NCBI GenBank assembly: GCA_050179115.1
Contig: JBFXFL010000001.1
Coordinates: 1-64,000 of the forward strand
DNA from: JAGPUQ01 sp050179115
Lineage (GTDB): Bacteria > Pseudomonadota > Gammaproteobacteria > Pseudomonadales > Porticoccaceae
Reading direction: 5' to 3'
DNA length: 64,000 nt
The notes under the pieces were generated by a model. That model was not told the origin of the DNA, made no database searches, and saw nothing but the letters and a program-made list of their open reading frames with translations. Position 1 is the stretch's first letter. The number at the start of each line of letters is the position of its first letter. Shown one piece after another: positions 33,487 to 42,423 of this stretch. A program made the position numbers and the translations under genes.

Positions 33487-34671
33487 ATGCTGCTGGATAA
33501 ATTCGAATCCATGTCCCGGGTGCAGGCCGAACTGGCCGCCCTCGGCATCAAACCTTTCGGGGCCGTTACCGAGCAGCTGCTGTCCGCCACCGAGGGCGTC
33601 GTCGAGGGCCGCCGGGTGATTCTGGCCGGTACCAACAACTATCTCGGCCTGTCCTTCGATCCCCGCTGCATTGCGGCGGCGCAGGCCGCCGCCGCGCGCT
33701 GGGGCACCGGCACCACGGGTTCGCGGATGGCGAACGGAACCTTCGCCGAGCACCTCGCCCTGGAAGCCGAGCTGGCGGATCTCTACCGGGTGCCCCACGC
33801 CATGGTGTTCACCACCGGCTACGCCGCCACCCAGGGCATGTGCGCCACCCTCGCCGGCCCCGGCGACGTGATTCTGCTGGATGCCGACAGCCACGCCAGC
33901 ATCTACGGCGGCGCCCAGCTGAGCGGCGCCGAAGTGATCCGTTTCAAGCACAGCGACCCCGCCGATCTGGAAAAACGTCTGCGCCGCCTGGGCGAGCGCG
34001 TCGCCAACACCCTGATCGTGGTCGAGGGCATCTACAGCATGCTGGGCGACACCGCGCCGATGCGCGAGATCGCGGCCCTCAAACAGGAGTACGGCGGCCT
34101 GCTGCTGGTGGACGAAGCCCATTCCCTGGGCGTACTGGGCGACCAGGGCGAAGGCGCCGCCGTGGCGGCGGGCGTGGGCGCCGCCGTGGACTTCTTCGTC
34201 GGCACCTTCAGCAAGAGCCTGGGCGCCACCGGCGGCTTTTGCGCCAGCCCGCACGCCGAACTGGAAGCCATCCGTTTTTCGACGCGCGCCTACATTTTCA
34301 CCGCTTCCGCCTCGCCCTCGGTGGTGGCCTCGACGCGCGCGGCGCTGGCCATCATGCGTGCCGAACCCGGGTTGCGCACCCGCCTCTGGGACAACGCCCG
34401 GCAGCTCTACGACGGGCTCAAGGCCCTGGGTTTCCGGGTCGGCCCCAACCCGAGTCCGGTGGTCGCCGTGACCCTTGCCGATCGCAATCAGGCCTTCGCC
34501 TGGTGGAGCCGGCTGCTGGAGGCCGGCGTCTATGTGAACATGGTGGTGCCGCCGGCGTCGCCCAGCGGCGACAGCCTGCTGCGGTGCAGCATCAGTGCCG
34601 CCCACAGCCGCGCGCAGATCGAGCAGATGCTTGCGGCCTTCGCCGCGCTGCGCACGGACGCCGCCGGCTGA
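33487..34671 (+). CDS. spt: alpha-oxoamine synthase, probable serine palmitoyltransferase
   Basis: A 394-residue PLP enzyme of the AONS/SPT/KBL group that condenses an amino acid with an acyl thioester. Motifs: TNNYLGLSFDPRCI, GTGTTGSRMANGTF, VDEAHSLGVLGDQGEGA and PLP-binding Lys243 in GTFSKSLGATGGFCAS. The neighbouring ACP and a bCerS-like GNAT gene favour serine palmitoyltransferase (3-ketosphinganine synthesis) over biotin BioF; no other bio gene is near. Substrates cannot be proven from sequence, so the symbol is tentative. Confidence 0.85.
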   Translation: MLLDKFESMSRVQAELAALGIKPFGAVTEQLLSATEGVVEGRRVILAGTNNYLGLSFDPRCIAAAQAAAARWGTGTTGSRMANGTFAEHLALEAELADLYRVPHAMVFTTGYAATQGMCATLAGPGDVILLDADSHASIYGGAQLSGAEVIRFKHSDPADLEKRLRRLGERVANTLIVVEGIYSMLGDTAPMREIAALKQEYGGLLLVDEAHSLGVLGDQGEGAAVAAGVGAAVDFFVGTFSKSLGATGGFCASPHAELEAIRFSTRAYIFTASASPSVVASTRAALAIMRAEPGLRTRLWDNARQLYDGLKALGFRVGPNPSPVVAVTLADRNQAFAWWSRLLEAGVYVNMVVPPASPSGDSLLRCSISAAHSRAQIEQMLAAFAALRTDAAG

Positions 34672-35615
34672 TGGCGAATCCCGCGCCGCAGCCACTGACC
34701 GAAAGTCCGGCGGCGGACGCGGCGTCCTTCACCTTCGCGCATCTGTCCGACCCGCACCTCAGCACGCCGACGCCACTGTCGCCCCGCGCATGGTTCAGCA
34801 AGCGCGCGCTCGGCTACCTGTCCTGGTACCGCAAACGGCGCTTCGAACACCGTGCCGAAGTGCTGGCGGCATTGGCGCGGGATCTTGCCCGGACGCGCCC
34901 CGATCACCTGGTGATCACCGGCGACCTCACCCACATCGGCCAGCCGGAGGAGTTCGCCCAGGCACACCGCTGGCTGGCAACCCTGGGACCGCCGGAGCGG
35001 GTGAGCCTGGTACCCGGCAACCACGACAGCACGGTCGCCGCGCCCTGGAGCGAAACCTATGCACAGTGGGAGGACTATCTGACGGCCGAGCGCTGCACCG
35101 GAGACCACAGGGCGCCGTTCCCCAGCCTGCGGATCCGCCATGGCGTCGCCCTGATCGGGCTTTCCACTGCCGTACCCTCGCCGCCCCTGCTGGCCATCGG
35201 GCAGCTGGGACCCGAGCAGCTGGCGCGCCTGGACGACCTGCTGGACGAGACGGGCCGGCGAGGATTGTTCCGGGTGATCTATCTCCACCACGCACCCGCA
35301 CCGGGTCAGGACAAATGGCGCAAACGCCTCATCGATGCGCCCGCGCTCGCCGCCGTGGTCAGGCGCCGCGGTGCGGAACTGCTGCTCCATGGCCACAACC
35401 ACCGTACCCGGGAGCACTGGCTGGATGGGGGCGGACGCCCGATCCCCGTGTTCGGGGCGGCCTCAGCCTCGGCGGTGGGCGCACACGGCGAAGCTGGCGG
35501 CTACTGCCTCTACCGGATATGGCGGGAACACGGGGAATGGCAACTCGAACTGGAGCGGCGGCGCTATGATCGCAGCGGCGGCAACTTTGTCGCCGCGGAT
35601 CGGCGCCGGCTGTAA
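34671..35615 (+). CDS. calcineurin-like metallophosphoesterase
   Basis: A 314-residue metallophosphoesterase. The dimetal motifs are complete: FAHLSDPHLS (D-x-H), LVITGDLTHIG (GD), LVPGNHDS (GNHD), YLHHAPAP and LLHGHNHRT (GHxH). Its start codon overlaps the SPT-like stop by one base, so it belongs to the lipid operon. It could remove a phosphate from a lipid intermediate, for example from a ceramide phosphate or a nucleotide-activated lipid; this is inferred from context. Confidence 0.9.
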   Translation: MANPAPQPLTESPAADAASFTFAHLSDPHLSTPTPLSPRAWFSKRALGYLSWYRKRRFEHRAEVLAALARDLARTRPDHLVITGDLTHIGQPEEFAQAHRWLATLGPPERVSLVPGNHDSTVAAPWSETYAQWEDYLTAERCTGDHRAPFPSLRIRHGVALIGLSTAVPSPPLLAIGQLGPEQLARLDDLLDETGRRGLFRVIYLHHAPAPGQDKWRKRLIDAPALAAVVRRRGAELLLHGHNHRTREHWLDGGGRPIPVFGAASASAVGAHGEAGGYCLYRIWREHGEWQLELERRRYDRSGGNFVAADRRRL

Positions 35616-35631
35616 CGATCGAACCTATTGG

Positions 35632-35769
35632 CCATCGCCGTCCGTAACCANNNNNNNNNNNNNNNNNNNNNNNNNNNNNNNNNNNNNNNNNNNNNNNNNN
35701 NNNNNNNNNNNNNNNNNNNNNNNNNNNNNNNNNNNNNNNNNNNNNNNNNNCCATCGCCGTCCGTAACCA
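35632..35769. other. scaffold gap with 19-bp flanking duplication
   Basis: Exactly 100 N (35651-35750) are flanked by the same 19 bases (35632-35650 and 35751-35769). The shared end is much shorter than the 127 bp at the other two gaps, so this junction may hide a collapsed repeat or a missing element of unknown size. It lies between the metallophosphoesterase and the nucleotidyltransferase genes. Confidence 0.8.
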
Positions 35770-35881
35770 AGGAATAGCTTCACAGATTCTCTTTGCGTCG
35801 TTGCGGGAACCCGGCAAAAACAAAACGCACTGGCGGCCCGCTGCTGTGGGCATAAGGGCTTTTGGCGGCACCCGTGAGCGA

Positions 35882-36697
35882 TCAGGAGTTCTGCCGCGCC
35901 GCCACAATACCCGCCTGTACCAACTCATAATCCGACAGGGTATCGACGTCCACGGCAGCGTGGGCGTAGGGCAGAATCACCGCGCGGATACGGATATCGA
36001 GACGGCGCGACAACCGCGCCAGCGCCTCGTCCAGGGGCAGCCATCCCAGCCGGTAGCGGATCACCGCGCGCCAGCCCAGCAGACCGATCAGGCGCAGGGG
36101 TTTTTTGCGCTGGTTTTCGATCTGGCGCCAGAACGCCGCGATCTCGCGGCCCCGGGGTGTCAGAAAGGCGAACAGATTACAGCCGCAGAAATCGCCATCG
36201 CGAAACCGCAGCACGGTTTTTTTCATGTCGGGAAAGGCTTCGCGCACCAGCTCGTAGCGCGCCAGCCCCAGGGTAACGTCGGCGTCCCGCTCCAGACTGG
36301 CGCTGCAGAAGGTATCGACGATCTCGCCGGTGAGCAGCGGGTGATCGGCGGTGGTCAGCAGCACCGGACAATCCTCCGGCAGCATCGCCAGCGCGGTACA
36401 GGCGCTGGTGCTGGGCGTCGCCGCGGGCGGACACCAGCCGAGGCTGCCCTGATCGACCGCATCGGCGAGCGGCTTGCTGGTACGCAGATCGGCCGCGGAC
36501 GGACCCGCCAGCGTGACCCCGGACACCCGCCGGGCACTCGCCAATGCCGCCAGCACCCGCCTGACCATGGGCACGCCGTCAATCTCGATCAGCGCCTTGC
36601 AGTTGACACCGGAATGATCGCGCAGGGCGTCCCGCGCGCTGCGGTCACCGGCGAGCACGATGGCGGCAAAGACCGCGCCGGACACGTCTTTCAGCAT
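35882..36697 (-). CDS. MobA-like nucleotidyltransferase
   Basis: A 271-residue NTP-transferase-like protein. It starts MLKDVSGAVFAAIVLAGDRS with the nucleotide-binding LAG loop, then CKALIEIDGVPMVRRVLAAL, and TTADHPLLTGEIVDTFC in place of the usual acidic metal site. Members activate sugars or polar head groups as NDP or CDP derivatives. It is 7 bp downstream of the GNAT gene on the same strand, which suggests that the two work in one lipid pathway. Confidence 0.85.
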   Translation of the reverse strand: MLKDVSGAVFAAIVLAGDRSARDALRDHSGVNCKALIEIDGVPMVRRVLAALASARRVSGVTLAGPSAADLRTSKPLADAVDQGSLGWCPPAATPSTSACTALAMLPEDCPVLLTTADHPLLTGEIVDTFCSASLERDADVTLGLARYELVREAFPDMKKTVLRFRDGDFCGCNLFAFLTPRGREIAAFWRQIENQRKKPLRLIGLLGWRAVIRYRLGWLPLDEALARLSRRLDIRIRAVILPYAHAAVDVDTLSDYELVQAGIVAARQNS

Positions 36698-36704
36698 GGG
36701 ACAA

Positions 36705-37847
36705 CTACAGCCATTTGCGGTAGATCCGGTAGCGTTTATAGGCGGTTCCGCCGATGGCTTCGATGATATTGCGCATGCCGGAATTGCCCTCGAGGATCCA
36801 GCCCAGTTCGACGTCGCCGATGCCGCGACGCACCAGTCCGCCGCGCACCGCATTGATCACCATGAACGCCAGTGTCGGCCCCAGACGGGTGTGATGATAT
36901 TCGCGCCGGACACCCATCAGGGGTACGCGACCGCTGCGTACGCCCCTCACCTTGAGACGCCACAGCAGCTTCGCCCAGCCCCAGGGCAACAGGCGCCCGC
37001 GCAGATCCCGCGCTGCCTCGTTGACATTGGGCAGCGCGACGATAAAGGCGACCGGGCGCCCGTCGATTTCGGCTATCTGCACATGGTCTTCGGGAAGCAG
37101 CGCCGCCATGACCTTGCCGAGTTCCGTGAATTCGGCCCGGGTGAAGGGTACGAAACCCCAGTTCTCCGCCCAGGCGTCGTTGAAAATATCGCGCAGGATT
37201 TCCAGCTCGGCCGCCAGATCACGGCGGCGCAGCGCGCGCAGTTGCACCTCCCGCTGCGCGCGCTCGGCCAGTTTCAGCATCACCGGGGGTGGCACGAAAG
37301 CGGATTTCACGGTGTAGACGAACAAATCCTGGGCCTTCTCATAACCCTGTTCTGCCACCCGCGCGGGGTAATAGGGCCGGCCGTGGCCCATCATCACAGA
37401 GGGCGGCGTTGCGAAGCCCTCGACCAGAAGACCGGCTTCCTCGTTGATCGACAGGCTGAACGGACCCCGGACTTCCGCGCAGCCCCGTTCGCGCAGCCAG
37501 CCTTCCGCAGCGGCAAACAGCGCAGCGAAGACTTCGGGATCGTCCTCGGCTTCGAGCATCCCGAAGGAGCCCGCCCGATTGTCCTGGATTTCCTGCTGCA
37601 GACGGTCGATCTGCGCGGTGATGCGCCCCACCGGGCGATCACCCCGGCGGGCCACCCAGGCCCTGGCTTCGGCGTGTTCGAACAGGGGGTTCTTGCCAAA
37701 TACCCGCCGCCGTTCTTCAAGGCGCAATGGCGCGATCCAGTGCGGATCGTCCCGGTACAGCGCCGCGGCCAGCCCGAGAAAATCGCGCTGGTCGGCACGC
37801 CTGGACACCGGCGCGATGCTGAGGATCGTCGCATCGATTTTGGTCAT
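36705..37847 (-). CDS. GNAT-fold acyltransferase, YghO / bacterial ceramide synthase type
   Basis: A 380-residue protein of the large GNAT subfamily that includes E. coli YghO and, as I recall from the literature, the Caulobacter bacterial ceramide synthase (bCerS). Characteristic stretches: RDDPHWIAPLRLEERRRVFG, NPLFEHAEARAWVARR, GPFSLSINEEAGLLVEGF and SGMRNIIEAIGGTAYKRYRI. Ceramide synthases of this type N-acylate a sphingoid base. With ACP and SPT-like genes nearby this is the strongest reason to think of sphingolipids. The start at 37847 is chosen over an upstream in-frame ATG by family length. Confidence 0.8.
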   Translation of the reverse strand: MTKIDATILSIAPVSRRADQRDFLGLAAALYRDDPHWIAPLRLEERRRVFGKNPLFEHAEARAWVARRGDRPVGRITAQIDRLQQEIQDNRAGSFGMLEAEDDPEVFAALFAAAEGWLRERGCAEVRGPFSLSINEEAGLLVEGFATPPSVMMGHGRPYYPARVAEQGYEKAQDLFVYTVKSAFVPPPVMLKLAERAQREVQLRALRRRDLAAELEILRDIFNDAWAENWGFVPFTRAEFTELGKVMAALLPEDHVQIAEIDGRPVAFIVALPNVNEAARDLRGRLLPWGWAKLLWRLKVRGVRSGRVPLMGVRREYHHTRLGPTLAFMVINAVRGGLVRRGIGDVELGWILEGNSGMRNIIEAIGGTAYKRYRIYRKWL

Positions 37848-38087
37848 GGCTGGGGCCGTTAGCCGTGGGGTTGGACGCTGTGCGGCGGCGTCTGGGCGCA
37901 CCCCCACAGATCTACCGGCAACGCTGCGCCGGCACTATACCAGAGGCGCTGCACGCCGCCCCGGCGGCCGGCCCGGACCGCGCCATGCGAGGCCCAACCG
38001 GGGTCGTAAGGCGGGTTTTTCGAGAACAATCAATTTCCCGGGGGAGCTGTTTTCCGGAACAACGATTTTTCAGGGAAAAGCAAAAAA

Positions 38088-38161
38088 TGGAGGCTGGAGT
38101 CGGAATCGAACCGGCGTACGCGGAGTTGCAGTCCGCTACATGACCACTCTGCCATCCAGCC
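38088..38161 (-). tRNA. tRNA-Cys (GCA)
   Basis: A 74-nt cloverleaf on the minus strand with encoded CCA. The acceptor stem GGCTGGA pairs with TCCAGCC, followed by T and CCA. The anticodon GCA is read from bases 38129-38127, in the loop CTGCAAC. The T loop GTTCGATTCC is standard. A T6 run directly follows the CCA and may end transcription. Confidence 0.95.
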
Positions 38162-38396
38162 CGGAGCGGGCGCCATTCTACCCGAGACCTGAACCCGATG
38201 TCATGTCTACCAAGCGGCAGCGCCAAAGTGACAGGCGTTCGCAAAAAACCGGTGCGCGGCACCGGCCGATCCGTGGCCTGACCAACACCGCCACCGCCAG
38301 GGGCCCCGACCATATGACTCATTTGCCGTTCGCGCCACAGTTTTCGTGGGTGGGAGCGGCTATACTTCAGAAGGCACGAATCAGGGAGCCTGTGTC

Positions 38397-38870
38397 ATGG
38401 CACTACCGATCAAAGTTCGGCTCGGCGTCGCACTGCTGCTGGCATTCGTCACACCACTGGCGGGTGCGGAAACCGTTTACAAATGGGTGGATCAACACGG
38501 CGTCACCCAGTTTTCGACGTTGCCTCCGACCGATCGGAGCGCGGAAAAGCTCAAAGTCGAAGCCCCGGAAACCGCCACCGGCGCCACTGCGGAAGCCCCA
38601 TCCCCTGCCGGTAACGACGCGCGCCCCAAGGTCGTCACCGAGGACGTCGCGAATTCGAGCGCGGCGGATCTCGCTCGGGAAGAGGCCCAACGTAACGAGA
38701 ATTGCGCCACCGCCAAACGCAATCTGGAATCCCTCAACACCCGGCCTCACGTTCGCATCAAGGACGAGAAAACCGGCGAGGACCGCTACCTGACTCCCGA
38801 CGAACGCGCGCAGTGGAAGAAAGAGTCGGCGCTACGCATCGACGAATACTGCAAACCGGCGCGCCGCTGA
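38397..38870 (+). CDS. DUF4124-domain exported protein
   Basis: A 157-residue secreted protein. An N-terminal signal peptide (VRLGVALLLAFVTPLAGA, cleavage after AGA) is followed by the DUF4124 motif ETVYKWVDQHGVTQFSTLPP, a short beta domain common in gammaproteobacterial periplasmic proteins, then a charged C-terminal helix with two Cys. Function unknown. ATG 38397 follows a CAGGGAG ribosome binding site. Confidence 0.88.
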   Translation: MALPIKVRLGVALLLAFVTPLAGAETVYKWVDQHGVTQFSTLPPTDRSAEKLKVEAPETATGATAEAPSPAGNDARPKVVTEDVANSSAADLAREEAQRNENCATAKRNLESLNTRPHVRIKDEKTGEDRYLTPDERAQWKKESALRIDEYCKPARR

Positions 38871-38886
38871 TCGCTCCCACACATCG

Positions 38887-38916
38887 CCGCACGGACATTC
38901 CAGCTTGTCCGTGCGG
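38887..38916. terminator. bidirectional hairpin between DUF4124 gene and clpB
   Basis: An 11-bp perfect stem (38887-38897 with 38906-38916) and an 8-nt loop lie between two convergent stops. No strong T-run follows on either side, so termination may be shared and partly factor-dependent. Confidence 0.55.
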
Positions 38917-38922
38917 AGGCAA

Positions 38923-41496
38923 TCAGCCCGCAGTGAAGTCGATCACCCCATTCTGCAGCCGGGCACAGATCGTTTCGCCGGGAGCGAACTTCCCGGCGAG
39001 CACGGTCTGCGCCAGCGGATTCTCGAGTAATTGCTGAATCTGCCGCTTCAGGGGTCGCGCGCCATAGACCGGATCGAAGCCCGCCTCGCACAGCAGATCC
39101 ATTACCTCGTCGCTGACTTCAAAGCCGAATTCGCGATCCGTCAGGCGGCGGCGCAGATAGCCAAGCTGAATCTCGGCGATGCCGCGAATCTGCTCCCGTG
39201 CAAGGGGATGAAACACCACCACCTCGTCGATGCGGTTGATGAATTCGGGGCGAAAGTGCGCGCCGACTTCCGCCATCACCGCCGCCTTCATCCGCTCGTA
39301 GTTGGCTTCTCCTGCCAGGCGCTGAATGATGTCGGAGCCCAGGTTCGAGGTCATCACGATCACCGTGTTGCGGAAATCCACGGTGCGGCCCTGGCCATCG
39401 GTGAGGCGGCCGTCGTCCAGAACCTGTAGCAGGACATTGAACACATCGGGATGGGCTTTCTCGATCTCGTCGAGCAGCAGCACCGAATAGGGCCGGCGCC
39501 GCACGGCTTCGGTCAGATAGCCGCCTTCCTCATAGCCCACGTAGCCGGGGGGCGCACCGATGAGGCGCGCCACCGAGTGCTTCTCCATGAATTCCGACAT
39601 GTCGATGCGCACCATGGCGCCCTCGGTGTCGAACAGAAACTCGGCCAGCGCCTTGCACAGTTCGGTCTTGCCGACACCGGTGGGCCCCAGAAACAGAAAC
39701 GATCCGTTGGGCCGGTCGGGATCCGACAGACCGGCCCGCGAACGCCGCACGGCGTTGGCGACCGCAACCACGGCTTCTTCCTGTCCCAGTACCCGGCGGT
39801 GCAGGGCTTCCTCCATGCGCAGCAGTTTCTCGCGCTCACCTTCGAGCATCTTGGCGACCGGGATGCCGGTCCAGCGCGACACCACTTCCGCGATTTCCTC
39901 GTCGGTCACCTTGTTGCGGAAGAGCTGCCTTTCCCGGGTCTCAGCCTCCGTAGCCACCGCCAGCTTGCGTTCGAGCTCGGGAATGATGCCGTACTGCAAC
40001 TCGGACATCCGCGACAGATCGCCGGCGCGACGGGCGCTGTCAAATTCAACCCGGCGCTGATCGAGCTCGTCGCGAATTTGACCGGCTTCCTGCAACGAGG
40101 CCTTTTCCGCCTTCCAGATTTCTTCGAGATTGGCATATTCCCGCTCGATCGCGGCGATCTCGGTCTCCAGATCCGCCAGGCGCTGCTGCGATTCCCGGTC
40201 TTTTTCCTTCTTCACCACCTCGCGCTCCATCTGGAGCTGGGTCAGGCGGCCGGAAAGACGGTCCATCTCCTCGGGCTTGGAGTCCATCTCCATCCGAATC
40301 CGGCTGGCCGCCTCGTCGATCAGGTCGATGGCCTTGTCCGGCAACTGGCGATCGGTAATGTAACGTTGCGAAAGCTTGGCGGCGGCGACGATGGCGGAAT
40401 CCGTGATGGTGACGTTGTGATGTTTTTCGTAACGCTCCTTGAGCCCCCGCAGGATCGCGATGGTGTCTTCTTCGGAGGGTTCGTCCACCAGCACTTTCTG
40501 AAACCTTCGCTCCAGGGCCGCATCCTTCTCGATGTACTGACGGTACTCGTCGAGCGTGGTGGCGCCGACGCAGTGCAGTTCGCCGCGCGCGAGCGCCGGC
40601 TTCAGCATGTTGCCGGCATCCATGGAACCCTCGGCCTTGCCGGCGCCGACCATGGTGTGCAGTTCGTCGATGAACAGAATCACCTGGCCTTCGGTCTTGC
40701 CGAGCTCGTTCAGCACCGCTTTCAGGCGCTCCTCGAACTCACCGCGAAACTTGGCACCGGCGATCAGCGCGCCCATGTCGAGCGACAATACCCGCTTGTT
40801 CTTCAGCCCTTCGGGCACCTCGCCATTGACGATCCGCTGCGCCAGCCCTTCCACGATCGCAGTCTTGCCCACCCCGGGTTCGCCGATCAGCACCGGGTTG
40901 TTCTTGGTGCGGCGCTGCAACACCTGGATGGTGCGGCGAATTTCGTCGTCGCGACCGATCACCGGATCGAGCTTGCCGGCGCGGGCGCGCTCGGTGAGAT
41001 CGACGGTGTACTTGTCCAGCGCCTGGCGCTGGCTTTCGGCATCGGCACTTTGCACGGTTTCTCCTCCACGGATCCGGTCGACGACGGCTTTGAACTGCTG
41101 TTTGCCGCCGAATTTGTTGAGTGCGGCACCGACCGCGCCACTCTGCTCGAAAGCGGCAAGCAATACGGTTTCCGCCGCGATGAACTGGTCACCCTGCTGC
41201 TGCGCCTGTTTGTCCGCCAGGTTCAGCAGCCGCATCAGATCGGGCGAGATATTGACGTCGCCCGTCGGGCTCTTGATCACCGGCAGACGTTCCAGCTGCG
41301 CCTCCAGTTCGCCTTCCAGACCGGCAAGATCGAATCCCGCCTGGGACAGCATGGGCCGCACCGAACCGCCGGGCTGCCGCAGCAGAGCGATCAGCAGATG
41401 AACCGGCTCGACCGCGGTATGATCGCGACCGATGGCCAACGACTGGGCGTCGGCCAACGCTTCCTGCAAGGCGTTGGTAAGGCGATCCTGTCTCAT
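38923..41496 (-). CDS. clpB: ATP-dependent disaggregase ClpB
   Basis: A Hsp100 chaperone that resolves aggregates with DnaK. 857 residues, full length. N-domain (MRQDRLTNALQEALADAQSL), first AAA+ with GEPGVGKTAIVEGLAQR, the ~100-residue coiled-coil middle domain typical of ClpB (EREYANLEEIWKAEKASLQE), and second AAA+ with GPTGVGKTELCKALAEF. The 5' 127 bp are repeated after the gap at 41499; the copy next to real upstream sequence starts at 41723. A sigma-32-like promoter precedes it. Confidence 0.97.
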   Translation of the reverse strand: MRQDRLTNALQEALADAQSLAIGRDHTAVEPVHLLIALLRQPGGSVRPMLSQAGFDLAGLEGELEAQLERLPVIKSPTGDVNISPDLMRLLNLADKQAQQQGDQFIAAETVLLAAFEQSGAVGAALNKFGGKQQFKAVVDRIRGGETVQSADAESQRQALDKYTVDLTERARAGKLDPVIGRDDEIRRTIQVLQRRTKNNPVLIGEPGVGKTAIVEGLAQRIVNGEVPEGLKNKRVLSLDMGALIAGAKFRGEFEERLKAVLNELGKTEGQVILFIDELHTMVGAGKAEGSMDAGNMLKPALARGELHCVGATTLDEYRQYIEKDAALERRFQKVLVDEPSEEDTIAILRGLKERYEKHHNVTITDSAIVAAAKLSQRYITDRQLPDKAIDLIDEAASRIRMEMDSKPEEMDRLSGRLTQLQMEREVVKKEKDRESQQRLADLETEIAAIEREYANLEEIWKAEKASLQEAGQIRDELDQRRVEFDSARRAGDLSRMSELQYGIIPELERKLAVATEAETRERQLFRNKVTDEEIAEVVSRWTGIPVAKMLEGEREKLLRMEEALHRRVLGQEEAVVAVANAVRRSRAGLSDPDRPNGSFLFLGPTGVGKTELCKALAEFLFDTEGAMVRIDMSEFMEKHSVARLIGAPPGYVGYEEGGYLTEAVRRRPYSVLLLDEIEKAHPDVFNVLLQVLDDGRLTDGQGRTVDFRNTVIVMTSNLGSDIIQRLAGEANYERMKAAVMAEVGAHFRPEFINRIDEVVVFHPLAREQIRGIAEIQLGYLRRRLTDREFGFEVSDEVMDLLCEAGFDPVYGARPLKRQIQQLLENPLAQTVLAGKFAPGETICARLQNGVIDFTAG

Positions 41497-41725
41497 GGNN
41501 NNNNNNNNNNNNNNNNNNNNNNNNNNNNNNNNNNNNNNNNNNNNNNNNNNNNNNNNNNNNNNNNNNNNNNNNNNNNNNNNNNNNNNNNNNNNNNNNNNGG
41601 CTGCCGCAGCAGAGCGATCAGCAGATGAACCGGCTCGACCGCGGTATGATCGCGACCGATGGCCAACGACTGGGCGTCGGCCAACGCTTCCTGCAAGGCG
41701 TTGGTAAGGCGATCCTGTCTCATGG
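41372..41725. other. false scaffold gap with 127-bp duplicated clpB 5' end
   Basis: Bases 41372-41498 recur exactly at 41599-41725 around 100 N (41499-41598). The overlap length is the same 127 bp as in fixC, so both come from the same assembler setting. The clpB start and its upstream region are contiguous in the real genome. Confidence 0.93.
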
Positions 41726-41753
41726 GGTCTCCACTGGCTTCGAATGACAGCCT

Positions 41754-41782
41754 ATGTTGGGCGCTATGGCGACAATTTCAAT
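41754..41782 (-). promoter_or_regulatory. sigma-32-like promoter of clpB
   Basis: On the minus strand TTGAAA (41781-41776) and CCCAACAT (41761-41754) are 14 bases apart, close to the heat-shock consensus CTTGAAA-N12/14-CCCCAT. The clpB start (true copy at 41723) lies ~30 bp downstream with a GGAG ribosome binding site. Confidence 0.5.
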
Positions 41783-41947
41783 CACTCCATTCCCCGTTGG
41801 CGCTGCGCAAGATCAACTGCCGCACCGAACCCGCCTCGCGCTGGCGTCCTTCCCGTCGAAGGCCCACACTGTGCTCCGGTACGGATCGGGGTCCTGGTGC
41901 CGTACCGCGGCGCTGGATGAAGAAACGCCAACAACAAGGCAATCGAT

Positions 41948-42121
41948 ATGGGCGATGTCCTCGAATTCAAACCGCGCAAACCGCACAAGCTCGGTCTCTG
42001 CCAGCACGGCTTCCACGCCTGGGAGCTCCGCAAGGAGAAACGATTCGATGTCAAAGCCGGGAAGCTGGTGACCGCGTTTCAATGCTCCCGTTGTGGCGCG
42101 GAAAAGGTGAAAGCCACCTGA
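41948..42121 (+). CDS. small zinc-ribbon protein
   Basis: A 57-residue protein: MGDVLEFKPRKPHKLGLCQH, then KRFDVKAGKLVTAFQCSRCG and a short basic end. The single Cys near residue 18 and the C-terminal CSRCG pair, with two histidines, suggest one zinc site. Similar small proteins of the form FDVKxGKLVTxxxCxRCGxEK occur in pseudomonads and relatives; function is not known. It is shorter than most gene-finder cut-offs, but codon use and conservation support it. Confidence 0.75.
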   Translation: MGDVLEFKPRKPHKLGLCQHGFHAWELRKEKRFDVKAGKLVTAFQCSRCGAEKVKAT

Positions 42122-42250
42122 ACAGGATGTGCTGCGCCGTGGCAGGCAATTTCTTTCGCAACAGCGGCACACCCAGCGGCAGCGCGGAAGATCTGGTACG
42201 GCACCCGCCCGCCAACCGCCGCACTTGCGGCGCGGCACGCCGGGATGGAA

Positions 42251-42400
42251 CCTGGCAGCTTGTTGAAAAATGTCGCGAGGCAGCCAGATGCGAGGCGCAC
42301 GGCGCGCAGCGACCGAGACATATCTGATAGATAGGCGAGGAAGCGAGCACCGCGCAACGAAGCAGATGGCTGCCGCAGCAGTTTTTCAATAAGCTGCTAG
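42251..42400. mobile_element. 150-bp MITE-like repeat, copy B
   Basis: Terminal inverted repeats GCAGCTTGTTGAAAAA (42255-42270) and its near complement (42382-42397, one mismatch). About 94 percent identical to copy A at 22908. It sits in an intergenic stretch, 23 bp before the membrane-protein gene at 42424, and encodes no transposase. Confidence 0.85.
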
Positions 42401-42423
42401 AACGCTGCTGCGGAGAGACCGGG

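Noticed and set aside
33487..34671. Assignment as biotin synthesis BioF
   Set aside because: No other bio genes nearby, and a dedicated ACP and a ceramide-synthase-like GNAT are in the same cluster; substrate remains unproven.
41599..41723. A second clpB gene fragment
   Set aside because: Same 127-bp scaffold artefact.
42079..42357. Minus-strand frames across the MITE copies as small genes
   Set aside because: Both copies give similar Cys/Ser-rich frames because they are the same repeat; no start signal or conservation beyond the element.
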